Of a DNA stretch of 64,000 nt, positions 1 to 7,913 are shown piece by piece; the first letter of the stretch is position 1, and each line of letters starts with the position of its first letter. Below the pieces are notes generated by a model that saw nothing but the letters and a program-made list of their open reading frames with translations, was not told the origin of the DNA and did not search any database. The stretch comes from an uncultured Phycisphaerales bacterium (lineage in GTDB: Bacteria; Planctomycetota; Phycisphaerae; Sedimentisphaerales; Anaerobacaceae): contig CALEZT010000272.1 of assembly GCA_937927975.1 (NCBI GenBank), positions 1-64,000 of the forward strand, read 5' to 3'. Both the position numbers and the translations under genes were made by a program.

Positions 1-13
1 TCGCGGGTCGCCT

Positions 14-565
14 TCAAAATTTCAGATTTTGCAGGTGCGCCGAAAGGACACGATTGTTGCTCAGGAGAAAGGCCATGTGGTTCCGAGGCGAGCGGCTGAT
101 CAGATAGAGAATATCCTTGTGCCGGTCCTTGTCACTGATCAGATCGACTTCATCGAGCACGAAGACAATCCGGCCTTGCCGGGAGTCCTCGAACTTCTGC
201 CACAATTCATCCAGGCTGCAGCCCCTGGGCCGCAGACCCAGCAGGGAGGCCAGGATCTTGAAGCTGGTATTGTGCTGGCGGCAGTTGGCGTAGGCGAACA
301 CAGACTGCCCCGGCTGGGACATGACCTTCATGAGGTACCGTGCGAAAACGCTCTTACCCGATCCCCGGGACCCCAGGATCAACACGTTGTTGGCGATCCC
401 GGTCTGTTGGTAGCGGAGCAGGGCATCGATGACCGGCTTGACCTCTTCCCGCATAAGGGGCTTTTCGGGAACATAGTTGAAGTCGAAGACCTCGAAGTTG
501 CGGATCCGGCTGGTGCCGGCATCGAAATGCCTCTTTCTGTCTGCCAGGTATTGCTCGATATCCAT
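14..565 (-). CDS. Orc1/Cdc6-like AAA+ ATPase, C-terminally short
   Basis: 183 aa. It reads like the N-terminal half of an archaeal-type Orc1/Cdc6 initiator: a VFDFNYVPEKPLMRE segment (27-40), Walker A GSRGSGKS (65-72), a YANCRQ segment (92-97), Walker B FVLDEVD (135-141) and sensor-1 LLSNN (167-171). Family members load or mark replication origins and normally continue with a lid and winged-helix domain to about 400 aa. Here a TGA stops the frame 12 residues after sensor 1, and another frame stays open toward the window edge, so a frameshift or true truncation is likely. I chose the ATG at 565 because GGTGAGG lies 12 nt upstream and homology begins there; the open frame extends further to 826. 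A TATA-like TTTATAAA lies about 44 bp upstream. Family call is by motif only; it could be another STAND-like or plasmid AAA protein. Confidence 0.6.
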   Translation of the reverse strand: MDIEQYLADRKRHFDAGTSRIRNFEVFDFNYVPEKPLMREEVKPVIDALLRYQQTGIANNVLILGSRGSGKSVFARYLMKVMSQPGQSVFAYANCRQHNTSFKILASLLGLRPRGCSLDELWQKFEDSRQGRIVFVLDEVDLISDKDRHKDILYLISRSPRNHMAFLLSNNRVLSAHLQNLKF

Positions 566-605
566 GGGACGTGTAAACCTCACCGCACGCATAAAGCGCC
601 GGGGG

Positions 606-613
606 TTTATAAA
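606..613 (-). promoter_or_regulatory. TATA-like box upstream of the Orc1/Cdc6-like gene
   Basis: Palindromic TTTATAAA. Read as an archaeal TATA box it predicts a transcript start near 582, giving a roughly 17-nt leader containing GGTGAGG before the ATG at 565. Read as a bacterial -10 it lacks a convincing -35. Confidence 0.3.
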
Positions 614-877
614 CCTGCCGATGCCAGGGACACCAAAGTCCCCAAGAACGGCCCCATCGCCTGGCGTTATGAGATATTCGGTGAGACGAATGACGGTCCT
701 GTTCTGTTTCCAGCCTGGGCAACGAGCCAGAGAGGGGGCGCCGGCGGCGCGATCCTGAGGCGGATTGCGAGCTGCGGGGCGTGCCCCATGGGGCGCAATC
801 CTCACTCTTCCGCCATGGGCGGGCATTTCGTAGAAGTATTGACCGGCGGCCTCTGGAGAGAGCCGGGTATGTGGCTT

Positions 878-1588
878 TCAGGCTTCTTCCTGGGGCTCGG
901 GACGTTCCTGCGCGTATTCAATGACAGGCTCGGCCTTCTTGGCTTCCGGTTCCACTCCTGACTGGTCTCGCTCGCACGTCGACACTGGGCGCTCGGTTGG
1001 CTGGCCTACCTTGAGGTACTTCTCGACCCGCAGGTCGGCCTTGAGCGCAAAGAGGTTGCGGCTCTGGTTGCCAATCGTGCAGTCAAACAGGTCCGCCTTC
1101 TGGCGGATCTGGTTCACCTGGTTCTTGATCGTATAGGCGGATTTGTTCAGGACCCTTGCCACGTCCGCATAGGACATCCGCCGTCCCTTGTTCTGGAAGA
1201 AAACGGCCAGGACACGCTTCTGCTGCTCCGTGAACTGCTCGATATCAAACTGCTGGGCCGGGCTCGCATAGGCCGGTTGCGTGAAAAGGAAACGGTCGTT
1301 GTCCGCAGCGCGTCGGACAGCCTGGCGGGTTGGCACGGGTTGCCCGGCCGGGATGGCGACCTTCTGTTCCAGGGTCTGGAGCCTCTGCCCATGTTCCTGC
1401 AGGCGTGCCTCGTGGGCAGTGAGCTGGTCGTCATGTCTCTTGATTGTGATGTCGATTGTGCCGATCCGGCCGAGCAATTGATCGATGTCGGTCCGCATGC
1501 CGGTAAGGGCCTCATTGGTCGCAGGAGCCGGGACTGGGCTGGCTTGCTCCTTGGCGACCCTTCTCCTGAGTAGATCGAGCCATCCCAT
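878..1588 (-). CDS. Coiled-coil winged-helix DNA-binding protein
   Basis: 236 aa. After a short basic start (MGWLDLLRRR) there is a predicted coiled coil (about 33-77, heptads through RIGTIDITIKRHDDQLTAHE) and then a winged-helix domain (about 117-190: EQQKRVLAVFFQNKG, a recognition-helix segment SYADVARVLNKSAYTIKNQV, then a wing and RVEKYLKVG). The last 40 residues are acidic. It probably binds DNA as a dimer or multimer. The ATG at 1588 lies 2 nt after the stop of the 114-aa gene upstream, so the two are cotranscribed, and the Orc1/Cdc6-like gene follows 300 bp later on the same strand. This suggests a replication or partition role, but no function is proven. The open frame continues far upstream, antisense to the kinase gene; that extension is not coding. 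Confidence 0.7.
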   Translation of the reverse strand: MGWLDLLRRRVAKEQASPVPAPATNEALTGMRTDIDQLLGRIGTIDITIKRHDDQLTAHEARLQEHGQRLQTLEQKVAIPAGQPVPTRQAVRRAADNDRFLFTQPAYASPAQQFDIEQFTEQQKRVLAVFFQNKGRRMSYADVARVLNKSAYTIKNQVNQIRQKADLFDCTIGNQSRNLFALKADLRVEKYLKVGQPTERPVSTCERDQSGVEPEAKKAEPVIEYAQERPEPQEEA

Positions 1589-1590
1589 GG

Positions 1591-1917
1591 TCAATACCCC
1601 AGGCACCTCTGGTGCAGGTCCAGTTGGCGGGCCTCCTGTTCGAGCTTGGCCAGCTTCCTTTGGAGGGTCCGCCGCATGGATTCGGGAATGGAGGCTCCGT
1701 GTCCGCGGAGGGCGTCGTGCAACTCGACGGCGGTGAACAGGAAGTGAGAGTACTCGTTCCGCAGATCGGTTGCGGTCGGGTCGTAGATCTGAAAAGAAGG
1801 GGGTTCGTGCGGCCTTGCCTCGTGCTCTTTCAACCGGTCCCAGGCCATCAGGTCTCTCATTCGTCCCAAACTCGCGTTGAGGCGCCGAAAGCCGGCGTTC
1901 AGGTCTATGCGTTCCAT
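1591..1917 (-). CDS. Small helical protein of unknown function
   Basis: 108 aa from the ATG at 1917 (114 aa if the ATG at 1935 is used). Not recognised. It is charged and mostly helical, with a repeated Arg/Leu pattern at both ends and no membrane segment or Cys pair. I prefer 1917 because a TATA-like box at 1939-1946 lies 25 bp upstream, which would give a leaderless message, and neither ATG has a Shine-Dalgarno site. The stop is 2 nt before the start of the coiled-coil winged-helix gene, so both belong to one transcription unit that may also include the Orc1/Cdc6-like gene. Confidence 0.5.
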   Translation of the reverse strand: MERIDLNAGFRRLNASLGRMRDLMAWDRLKEHEARPHEPPSFQIYDPTATDLRNEYSHFLFTAVELHDALRGHGASIPESMRRTLQRKLAKLEQEARQLDLHQRCLGY

Positions 1918-1938
1918 CCACAAAGAAAAGACCATGGG

Positions 1939-1946
1939 TATAAAAA
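1939..1946 (-). promoter_or_regulatory. TATA-like box for the three-gene replication-type module
   Basis: TTTTTATA on the minus strand, centred 25-26 bp upstream of the ATG at 1917. I see no TTGACA-like hexamer 15-19 bp upstream and no Shine-Dalgarno. The geometry matches a leaderless archaeal promoter. Confidence 0.35.
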
Positions 1947-2086
1947 CTTAACGGTCGGCAGGCGGTCGGTTTGGTCAGGCTGTTGCGTACCATTGCTCTG
2001 TCCCGTCCAATTCCATGGCAGTCATCGGCGCGACAGGGTACAATAGGCAAGCGGTCGTGAGAACGCTTGCCAAGGCTGCTGGAGTC

Positions 2087-5000
2087 ATGAATATGGCTGA
2101 GGAAGGAGAGAATGTCGGGCGTGGGGCGGTGGGGCCGGAACCATTCTTTTCTGAAGACCCGAGTCAGTCTACGGCTTCCCAGGGTGAAGGGACTGTTGGT
2201 CCGGGCGGTCAGATCGGGCCATTCAAACTGCTTGGCATTCTGGGGGAGGGCGGATACGGCATCGTCTATCTCGCTTCCCAGGAACGTCCGATCCGCCGTC
2301 GTGTTGCCCTCAAGGTTATCAAACCCGGGATGGACTCCAGGCAGGTTATCGCCCGTTTCGAGGCGGAGAGACAGGCGTTGGCCCTGCTCGACCATCCGAA
2401 CATCGCCCAGATCCACGACGCCGGGACCACTCCGGAAGGGCGCCCGTATTTCGCCATGGAGTTCATCGAGGGGCTTCCCATCACGGAGTACTGCGACCGG
2501 GAGAAGCTCGATCTCAGGGCAAGACTCTGCTTGTTTCTCCAGGTCTGCGACGCAGTTCGGCACGCCCACCAGAAGGGGATCATCCATCGCGATTTGAAGC
2601 CGTCGAACATCCTCGTGGTATCCAAGGAAGGCAAGCCACTCATCAAAGCAATCGATTTCGGGATTGCCAAAGCCCTCAGCCAGCCTCTGACGGAGCGGAC
2701 GCTCTATACGGAGCAAGGGCAGTTCATCGGCACGCCGGACTATATGAGTCCCGAGCAGGCGGAAATGGACGCTCGCGGCGTGGACACCCGCTCCGATGTC
2801 TATTCGCTGGGCGTTATCCTCTACGAGCTGCTGACCGGCGTGCTGCCCTTTGACCCGGACACCCTTCGGGCCGGCGGCCTTGAGCATGTGCGCGCTACGA
2901 TACGGGACCAAGAGCCGCGCACGCCGAGCACGCGTCTGACCAGCCTGGGAGAGGAAACGAAGAAGATTGCCGAACGACGCCATTCGGATCCTCAGACCCT
3001 GGCGAAATCGCTACGCCGAGAACTGGAGTGGATTCCGCTCAAGGCGATGCGAAAAGAAGCCACGCGTCGCTATCAGTCCGTCGCCGAGTTCGCTGACGAC
3101 GTGGGGAACTACCTGAAGGGCGCCCCCCTGCGCGCCGGCCCGGAGTCCACTGTCTACCGTGCGAGGAAATTTGTGCAGCGGCACACCGGTGCCGTGGCGG
3201 CAGCCGTGACGATTGCTGTACTAGTCTGCGCAGGGTTTGTAGTGACTACGGCTCTCTATCTGCGTAGCGAGCGAGCCACGAGGATCGCGAAAGAGCAGTC
3301 TGAGTCCTATCGTCGTGCTCTTTATGGCAGCAACATCTCGCTGGCTGAATCGGCCTATCGGGAAGGGAGTATTGATCGCGTCTCCGATTTGCTGGCGGCA
3401 TGCCCAGAGGACCTGCGCGGCTGGGAGTGGGACTGGCTCTCCTATGTGGCGGATGAGGCGGACGTGACCCTCCAGGGATCTCCATGGTTCAAAGGTGTCA
3501 AGGAAGTTACCTCCATCGCTTTGACTCCGGATGGAAGACACGCATTTGTGGCTGGAGTCAGAACCCACGTCCAAGTGCTGGACCTGGAGAATCATTCCGA
3601 GGTGATAAATTTCCGTGTCGGCGGTTGGATCTGGTCGGTGGCGCTGGACCCCCAAGGCCAGAGGGTCGTCACCTCGACCGGTGCAGGCGCCATTCAGTTG
3701 TGGGACGCTCGAACCGGCACGCTGCTCAGCACGTTGGCAGAGGAGCAGGAGTCCGCCGGGGGGGCCCCGCAGAGTGTCTATTCCGTGGTGTTCAGTCCGG
3801 ACGGTCAGCGCGTTGTCTCGGGGGGGCACGACGGTATGGTCAGAATCTGGGACATTGCCGCGCGCGCTCCGGTGATGAACCTCCAAGGGCATCAGGGCCC
3901 TGTCCGGAAAGTTGCCTATAGCCCGGACAGCCGACGAATACTCTCGGCCAGTGACGACACGACGGTCAGATTGTGGGATGCCCAGACCGGTGAGGTGCTG
4001 AGAAACTTTGCAGAGCATGCGGACGCCGTTTACTGCGCTGCCTTCGGGCCTGATGGTCGACAATTAGCCTCAGGTAGTAACGATAGGACGATCAAGCTCT
4101 GGAGTGTTGAAAGTAACCGGAGCCTGCGCACCTTGTCCGGGCATCGGGGGCGGTACATCTGGGCTGTTGCATTCAGTCCCGACGGCGGCCAGATAGCGTC
4201 CGGGAGCTCGGACAAGACGATCAAGATATGGGATGTGGCCAAGGGGGTTGAAGTCGCCACGCTTCGTGGGCATCAGCAAGACGTAACGGCCGTTGTCTTC
4301 AGCCCTCAAGACGGACGCATTATCTCCGGTGGTTTCGATAGAACGGTCAAGGCTTGGAGTCTGCCTTCTATGCGAACCCCGAACATCCTGCACGGACACA
4401 AGGGAAGCGTCCTCTCGCTCTCCTTCAGTCCGGATGGGGCGACGCTCCTGTCCGCGGGGTCGGATGGCCTCGTAAAGGCGTGGGATGTGGCGAGCACCTG
4501 CGAGGTCGCCACTCTGTCTGGCCACCAGGGCGAAGTGCGCGCTATCGTGTTTGGTCCCAATGGGCGCACCGTGGCTTCCGCAGGCGAGGATAAGCAGGTG
4601 AAGCTGTGGGACGCTGCCACGTACCACGAGCTGGGAACTCTTTCCGGGCATCGTGATGCCGTCAACTGCGTGGCGATCTGTCCCGATGGCCGGAGAGTCG
4701 CCTCAGGGAGTGCCGATAGGACAATCAAAATCTGGGATGTAGCCACCGCTCAAGAGGAGAAGAGCTGGCTTGCGCACGGACAAGGCACCGTGGGACAGGG
4801 CGCTTGTTCTGCGGCTTTTAGCCCGACGGGCGACACGCTGGTCTCTGGGGGAGAGGATGGCCTGGTCAAGATCTGGGATTACCACAAGGGGAGGGAGTTG
4901 GCATCGATTCAGGCACAAGGGCGAATCCATTGTGTGGCGTTCACGCGAGATGGTGCGGCCTTCTTTACCGGTAGCGGGTGGAATGACGGACCGTATGGGC

Positions 5001-5473
5001 GGATATGGGATGCGCGCACCTACCAGCAAGTAGCTGTCCTGCCCGCCGTCCGCTGGGTCATGAGTGCCGCCTTCACGCCGAATGGCAGGCGGCTTCTCAC
5101 AGGCGGCGGCGGCGGCGATGGCGTGGTCAGGTTGTGGGACACAGGCGGTTGGTCGCAGATGCTCACCGTGCCCTCCAATGGGCGAGCGGTCCTCTCCTTG
5201 GCTGCGAGTCCCGATGGCAGAACGATCGCGGTTGGCGACGACACCGGTACGATCTTGCTCCTGGAATCTGCCGCCCCGCGCGGCGGATATCCGCCGCGTC
5301 TTGATGCCCGAAAAGCAACTCAGCTCGTAGATCGACTCCGTGCGGAATGCCGTTCCTATGCGGAGGTTGCCATCCGAATCCAGAACGACACTTCCCTTGG
5401 GGCCTCCGTACGCCGGTACGCCCTGCAAATCACGAACTCCCGGGATTCTGCTGAACGCCGCACATCGAAATGA
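2087..5473 (+). CDS. Membrane Ser/Thr protein kinase with 14 WD40 repeats
   Basis: 1128 aa. Hanks-type kinase domain (about 45-360): Gly loop GEGGYG (53-58), VALK Lys76, catalytic HRDLKPSN (Asp169) and DFG (Asp190). A single transmembrane helix follows (about 369-393, AVAAAVTIAVLVCAGF). The rest is 14 WD40 repeats, each ending in xLWD or xIWD, enough for two seven-bladed propellers. The kinase should face the cytoplasm and the propellers the other side of the membrane. This architecture is common in Planctomycetes and is used in signalling; substrates are unknown. Start at ATG 2087 with GGAG 4 nt upstream. The frame is open 24 codons further upstream, but that part is unlike the family. It lies on the opposite strand to the flanking element genes, so it may be cargo. 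Confidence 0.9.
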   Translation: MNMAEEGENVGRGAVGPEPFFSEDPSQSTASQGEGTVGPGGQIGPFKLLGILGEGGYGIVYLASQERPIRRRVALKVIKPGMDSRQVIARFEAERQALALLDHPNIAQIHDAGTTPEGRPYFAMEFIEGLPITEYCDREKLDLRARLCLFLQVCDAVRHAHQKGIIHRDLKPSNILVVSKEGKPLIKAIDFGIAKALSQPLTERTLYTEQGQFIGTPDYMSPEQAEMDARGVDTRSDVYSLGVILYELLTGVLPFDPDTLRAGGLEHVRATIRDQEPRTPSTRLTSLGEETKKIAERRHSDPQTLAKSLRRELEWIPLKAMRKEATRRYQSVAEFADDVGNYLKGAPLRAGPESTVYRARKFVQRHTGAVAAAVTIAVLVCAGFVVTTALYLRSERATRIAKEQSESYRRALYGSNISLAESAYREGSIDRVSDLLAACPEDLRGWEWDWLSYVADEADVTLQGSPWFKGVKEVTSIALTPDGRHAFVAGVRTHVQVLDLENHSEVINFRVGGWIWSVALDPQGQRVVTSTGAGAIQLWDARTGTLLSTLAEEQESAGGAPQSVYSVVFSPDGQRVVSGGHDGMVRIWDIAARAPVMNLQGHQGPVRKVAYSPDSRRILSASDDTTVRLWDAQTGEVLRNFAEHADAVYCAAFGPDGRQLASGSNDRTIKLWSVESNRSLRTLSGHRGRYIWAVAFSPDGGQIASGSSDKTIKIWDVAKGVEVATLRGHQQDVTAVVFSPQDGRIISGGFDRTVKAWSLPSMRTPNILHGHKGSVLSLSFSPDGATLLSAGSDGLVKAWDVASTCEVATLSGHQGEVRAIVFGPNGRTVASAGEDKQVKLWDAATYHELGTLSGHRDAVNCVAICPDGRRVASGSADRTIKIWDVATAQEEKSWLAHGQGTVGQGACSAAFSPTGDTLVSGGEDGLVKIWDYHKGRELASIQAQGRIHCVAFTRDGAAFFTGSGWNDGPYGRIWDARTYQQVAVLPAVRWVMSAAFTPNGRRLLTGGGGGDGVVRLWDTGGWSQMLTVPSNGRAVLSLAASPDGRTIAVGDDTGTILLLESAAPRGGYPPRLDARKATQLVDRLRAECRSYAEVAIRIQNDTSLGASVRRYALQITNSRDSAERRTSK

Positions 5474-5680
5474 CTTATCTGGCCGGAGAGTAAGGTGTGC
5501 AGTGTCTGCCCGGCGATTCCAGCGGTGTGTCGTCTCAAGACGTAGGCCCGCATTCTCAAATTATTCTCCGTGCCGGCGGCGGGATTTCTGTGTTCCTCGC
5601 GTAGTTTAAGTGAGGCCAGAGAGGCGCCGGGGAACAGGCCGCCTGCAAGGCAGTGAACTCGATTGTGGGAGGACCCAGCC

Positions 5681-7366
5681 ATGAGACCACGCAAACAAAC
5701 GATTCTGATCGGTGCATTGTCTGTCTACGCCGGTGTTGGTCTTGTTGGGAGCAGTCCCGCGAGAGCTGATTACGTCTTTGGCACACCGACCAATCTCGGG
5801 CAGCCGGTGAACAGTACGTCACTGGATTTCGAGCCACACATCTCTCCTGATGGTCTGTCACTCTACTTTGCCTCTGATCGTCCCGGCGGACAAGGCGACC
5901 GAGATATTTGGGTGACGACACGACCGACAGTCGATGATGATTGGGAGCAGCCGATGAATCTGGGCCCACGTGTGAACTCGCCCTACAGGGACCATGGAGC
6001 ATGCATCTCAGCGGATGGGCTTGAGTTGTACTTTGGGAGCTTCCGCCCCGGCGGCTATGGTGAGAGTGACCTGTGGGTTGCGACGCGGGCGACGACGAAC
6101 GACGAATGGGCGGAGCCAGTGAACCTTGGGCCGCAGATCAACCTCTCGGAAGGGGACTTCACAGCGCACCTCTCAGCCGACGGGCTTTCCCTCTATTTCG
6201 GGAGCGGCCCACGCGGGAGGACAAACGGCGGTGACCTGTGGGTGAGTACCCGACCATCTTCTTCCGAGCCTTGGGGGGAGCCGGTAAACCTCGGTGCCGC
6301 TGTCAACAGCCCCTCCAATGAAAACTCGCCAAGTATCTCCAGTGATGGACTGGCGCTGTTCTTTGCTTCATGGCGCGTCGATGTGCCAGGGTCTCTCGAC
6401 ATGTATGTTTCAACCCGGGCGACGACCGAGGACGGCTGGGGGCCCGCCGTCAATCTTGGCGTGCCCATTAACACCACGACCGAAGATGCCACGCCAAGCA
6501 TTTCGTTTGATGGCCTGACCCTGTACTTCGCATCACTTCGTGACGGTGGCCCGGGCAACGGGGACATCTGGCAGGTCCCCATTATTCGTATTGTCGATTT
6601 CAATGGCGACGGCATAGTGGACACTCAGGATCTCCTGCGGATGATCGGATCGTGGGGGAAAGATGATCCGTCGGCTGACATCGGTCCTGGCCCCTGGGGC
6701 GACCACAAGGTCGACGCGAAAGACCTCGACGTGCTCATGAGCTACTGGGGCCAGAATGTGTATGATCCCACATTGATCGCACACTGGAGTCTGGATGAAG
6801 CCGAAGGAAATGTTGCTGCCGACAGCGTTGGGAGCCAGAATGCCAAGCTGGTCGGTGGTCCTCTCTGGCAGCCAGCCGGCGGCAGGAAGGCCGGTGCTCT
6901 TCTACTCGACGGCGTCAATGATTGTATCGAATCGCCCGTCATCCTGGTTCCATCGGCAGGGCCCTTCAGCGTCTTCGCCTGGGTCAAGGGCGGTGCCCCC
7001 GGACAAGTGTTGCTGTCCCAGAAGGGAAGTGCCAATTGGCTGATGGCCGATAGCACCGACGGGGCGTTGAGGACGGAACTCAAAACCCCGGCAAGGACTG
7101 GTCGGGCCCCTGTACCGGCAGGACCGCCGCTCGTCGGGTGGGGTACGATCACCGACGGTGACTGGCATCGGGTGGGCTTGGTTCGGGACGGGACTGAAAG
7201 GACTCTCTACGTGGACGATATCGAAGTGGCCCGTGACATTGCCGAGACACTGGAACCTGCATACGGTGGTCTATACATCGGCGCGGGCAGCACGCTTGTG
7301 TCCGGCACTTTCTGGTCCGGCTTGATCGATGACATTCGGATCTACAACCGGGCGGTGAAACCGTAG
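5681..7366 (+). CDS. Secreted PD40-propeller, dockerin and LamG protein
   Basis: 561 aa. Signal peptide (1-29, ending near SPARA), then five to six WD40-like/PD40 beta-propeller repeats carrying a recurring SxDGLxLYF motif (about 35-300). Next is a dockerin type I-like pair of Ca-binding loops (DFNGDGIVDTQDLL and a second degenerate loop, about 304-360), and a LamG/concanavalin-like domain (about 365-560, opening LIAHWSLDEAEGN). It is probably extracellular or surface-attached and binds glycans or proteins; no catalytic domain is visible. Start at ATG 5681 with GGGAGG 8 nt upstream; the upstream TTG frame is ignored. It is followed by a clear terminator. The 207-bp gap after the kinase gene shows no gene. 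Confidence 0.85.
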   Translation: MRPRKQTILIGALSVYAGVGLVGSSPARADYVFGTPTNLGQPVNSTSLDFEPHISPDGLSLYFASDRPGGQGDRDIWVTTRPTVDDDWEQPMNLGPRVNSPYRDHGACISADGLELYFGSFRPGGYGESDLWVATRATTNDEWAEPVNLGPQINLSEGDFTAHLSADGLSLYFGSGPRGRTNGGDLWVSTRPSSSEPWGEPVNLGAAVNSPSNENSPSISSDGLALFFASWRVDVPGSLDMYVSTRATTEDGWGPAVNLGVPINTTTEDATPSISFDGLTLYFASLRDGGPGNGDIWQVPIIRIVDFNGDGIVDTQDLLRMIGSWGKDDPSADIGPGPWGDHKVDAKDLDVLMSYWGQNVYDPTLIAHWSLDEAEGNVAADSVGSQNAKLVGGPLWQPAGGRKAGALLLDGVNDCIESPVILVPSAGPFSVFAWVKGGAPGQVLLSQKGSANWLMADSTDGALRTELKTPARTGRAPVPAGPPLVGWGTITDGDWHRVGLVRDGTERTLYVDDIEVARDIAETLEPAYGGLYIGAGSTLVSGTFWSGLIDDIRIYNRAVKP

Positions 7367-7395
7367 CGAGCTACACGTGCCGGTGAAGAAGACGG

Positions 7396-7430
7396 GGGCT
7401 GGCCGCTCAGAATACAGTCCAGCCCTTTTT
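7396..7430 (+). terminator. Rho-independent terminator
   Basis: Stem GGGCTGG/CCAGCCC followed by TTTTT, 30 nt downstream of the PD40/dockerin/LamG gene stop. Confidence 0.75.
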
Positions 7431-7466
7431 GTCGTGCGCGAGTTGCCCGTGGCGGAGAGGTTTCAT

Positions 7467-7673
7467 TCAGTAGTACATATCATCGTGGGTATCCAGATCA
7501 TCCCAGTCGAGGGTGTCAGGATCATAGTCGTTGTTCTCGTCCTGCTCCTGGGACTCGTGGAGGTGGTCCAGGATCCGGTTGACGACCCGGCGGATGGCGC
7601 GGGTGTTTTCACAGATTTCTTCCAGGGTTTGGATCGCCTTTTCGTTTTCAGAGGGGTTTTCTTTTGGTGTCAT
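7467..7673 (-). CDS. Small acidic protein of the element
   Basis: 68 aa. Not recognised. The N-terminal two thirds form a likely amphipathic helix (EKAIQTLEEICENTRAIRRV), and the C-terminus is strongly acidic (Asp-rich, ending DDMYY), reminiscent of small DNA-mimic or protein-partner peptides. The ATG at 7673 is favoured over the in-frame TTG at 7679 because a TATA-like box is centred 27-28 bp upstream and no Shine-Dalgarno is present. A DNA-mimic role would be a guess from charge alone. Confidence 0.5.
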   Translation of the reverse strand: MTPKENPSENEKAIQTLEEICENTRAIRRVVNRILDHLHESQEQDENNDYDPDTLDWDDLDTHDDMYY

Positions 7674-7696
7674 TTTCAAATGACAACGTAGGAGGA

Positions 7697-7704
7697 GTAT
7701 TTAA
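7697..7704 (-). promoter_or_regulatory. TATA-like box, leaderless geometry
   Basis: TTAAATAC on the minus strand, centred 27-28 bp from the ATG at 7673. No Shine-Dalgarno lies between box and start. The geometry matches a leaderless archaeal gene. Confidence 0.35.
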
Positions 7705-7766
7705 GGATTGTGATGATCGGAAATAATGGAAGCAAAGGATATGTTGAGATGAATGGAATAGGAACA

Positions 7767-7822
7767 GGGAGGGCCTTCACGTCGGCCCTCCCTTGGTTCG
7801 CCTGCCTCACCTACGGGCAGGC
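7767..7822 (-). terminator. Two consecutive GC-rich hairpins
   Basis: Hairpin GGGAGGGCC/GGCCCTCCC (7767-7792) and hairpin GCCTGCC/GGGCAGGC (7800-7822), just past the stop of the large AP2-like gene. No clear U-tract follows, so termination is inferred from position. The remaining bases to 7914 hold nothing I recognise. Confidence 0.4.
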
Positions 7823-7913
7823 ATGGGTTGATCTGGGTCGGCGATGAGAGGCCTTGGGCCGGATGATGTGGAGTGGCTGTTGACGCGGGAGGCAGGGGGC
7901 GGATCGCACCGGA

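Noticed and set aside
1589..2983. Upstream extension of the coiled-coil winged-helix frame (701-aa open frame)
   Set aside because: It runs antisense through the kinase start and domain; the ATG at 1588 fits the operon and the domain layout.
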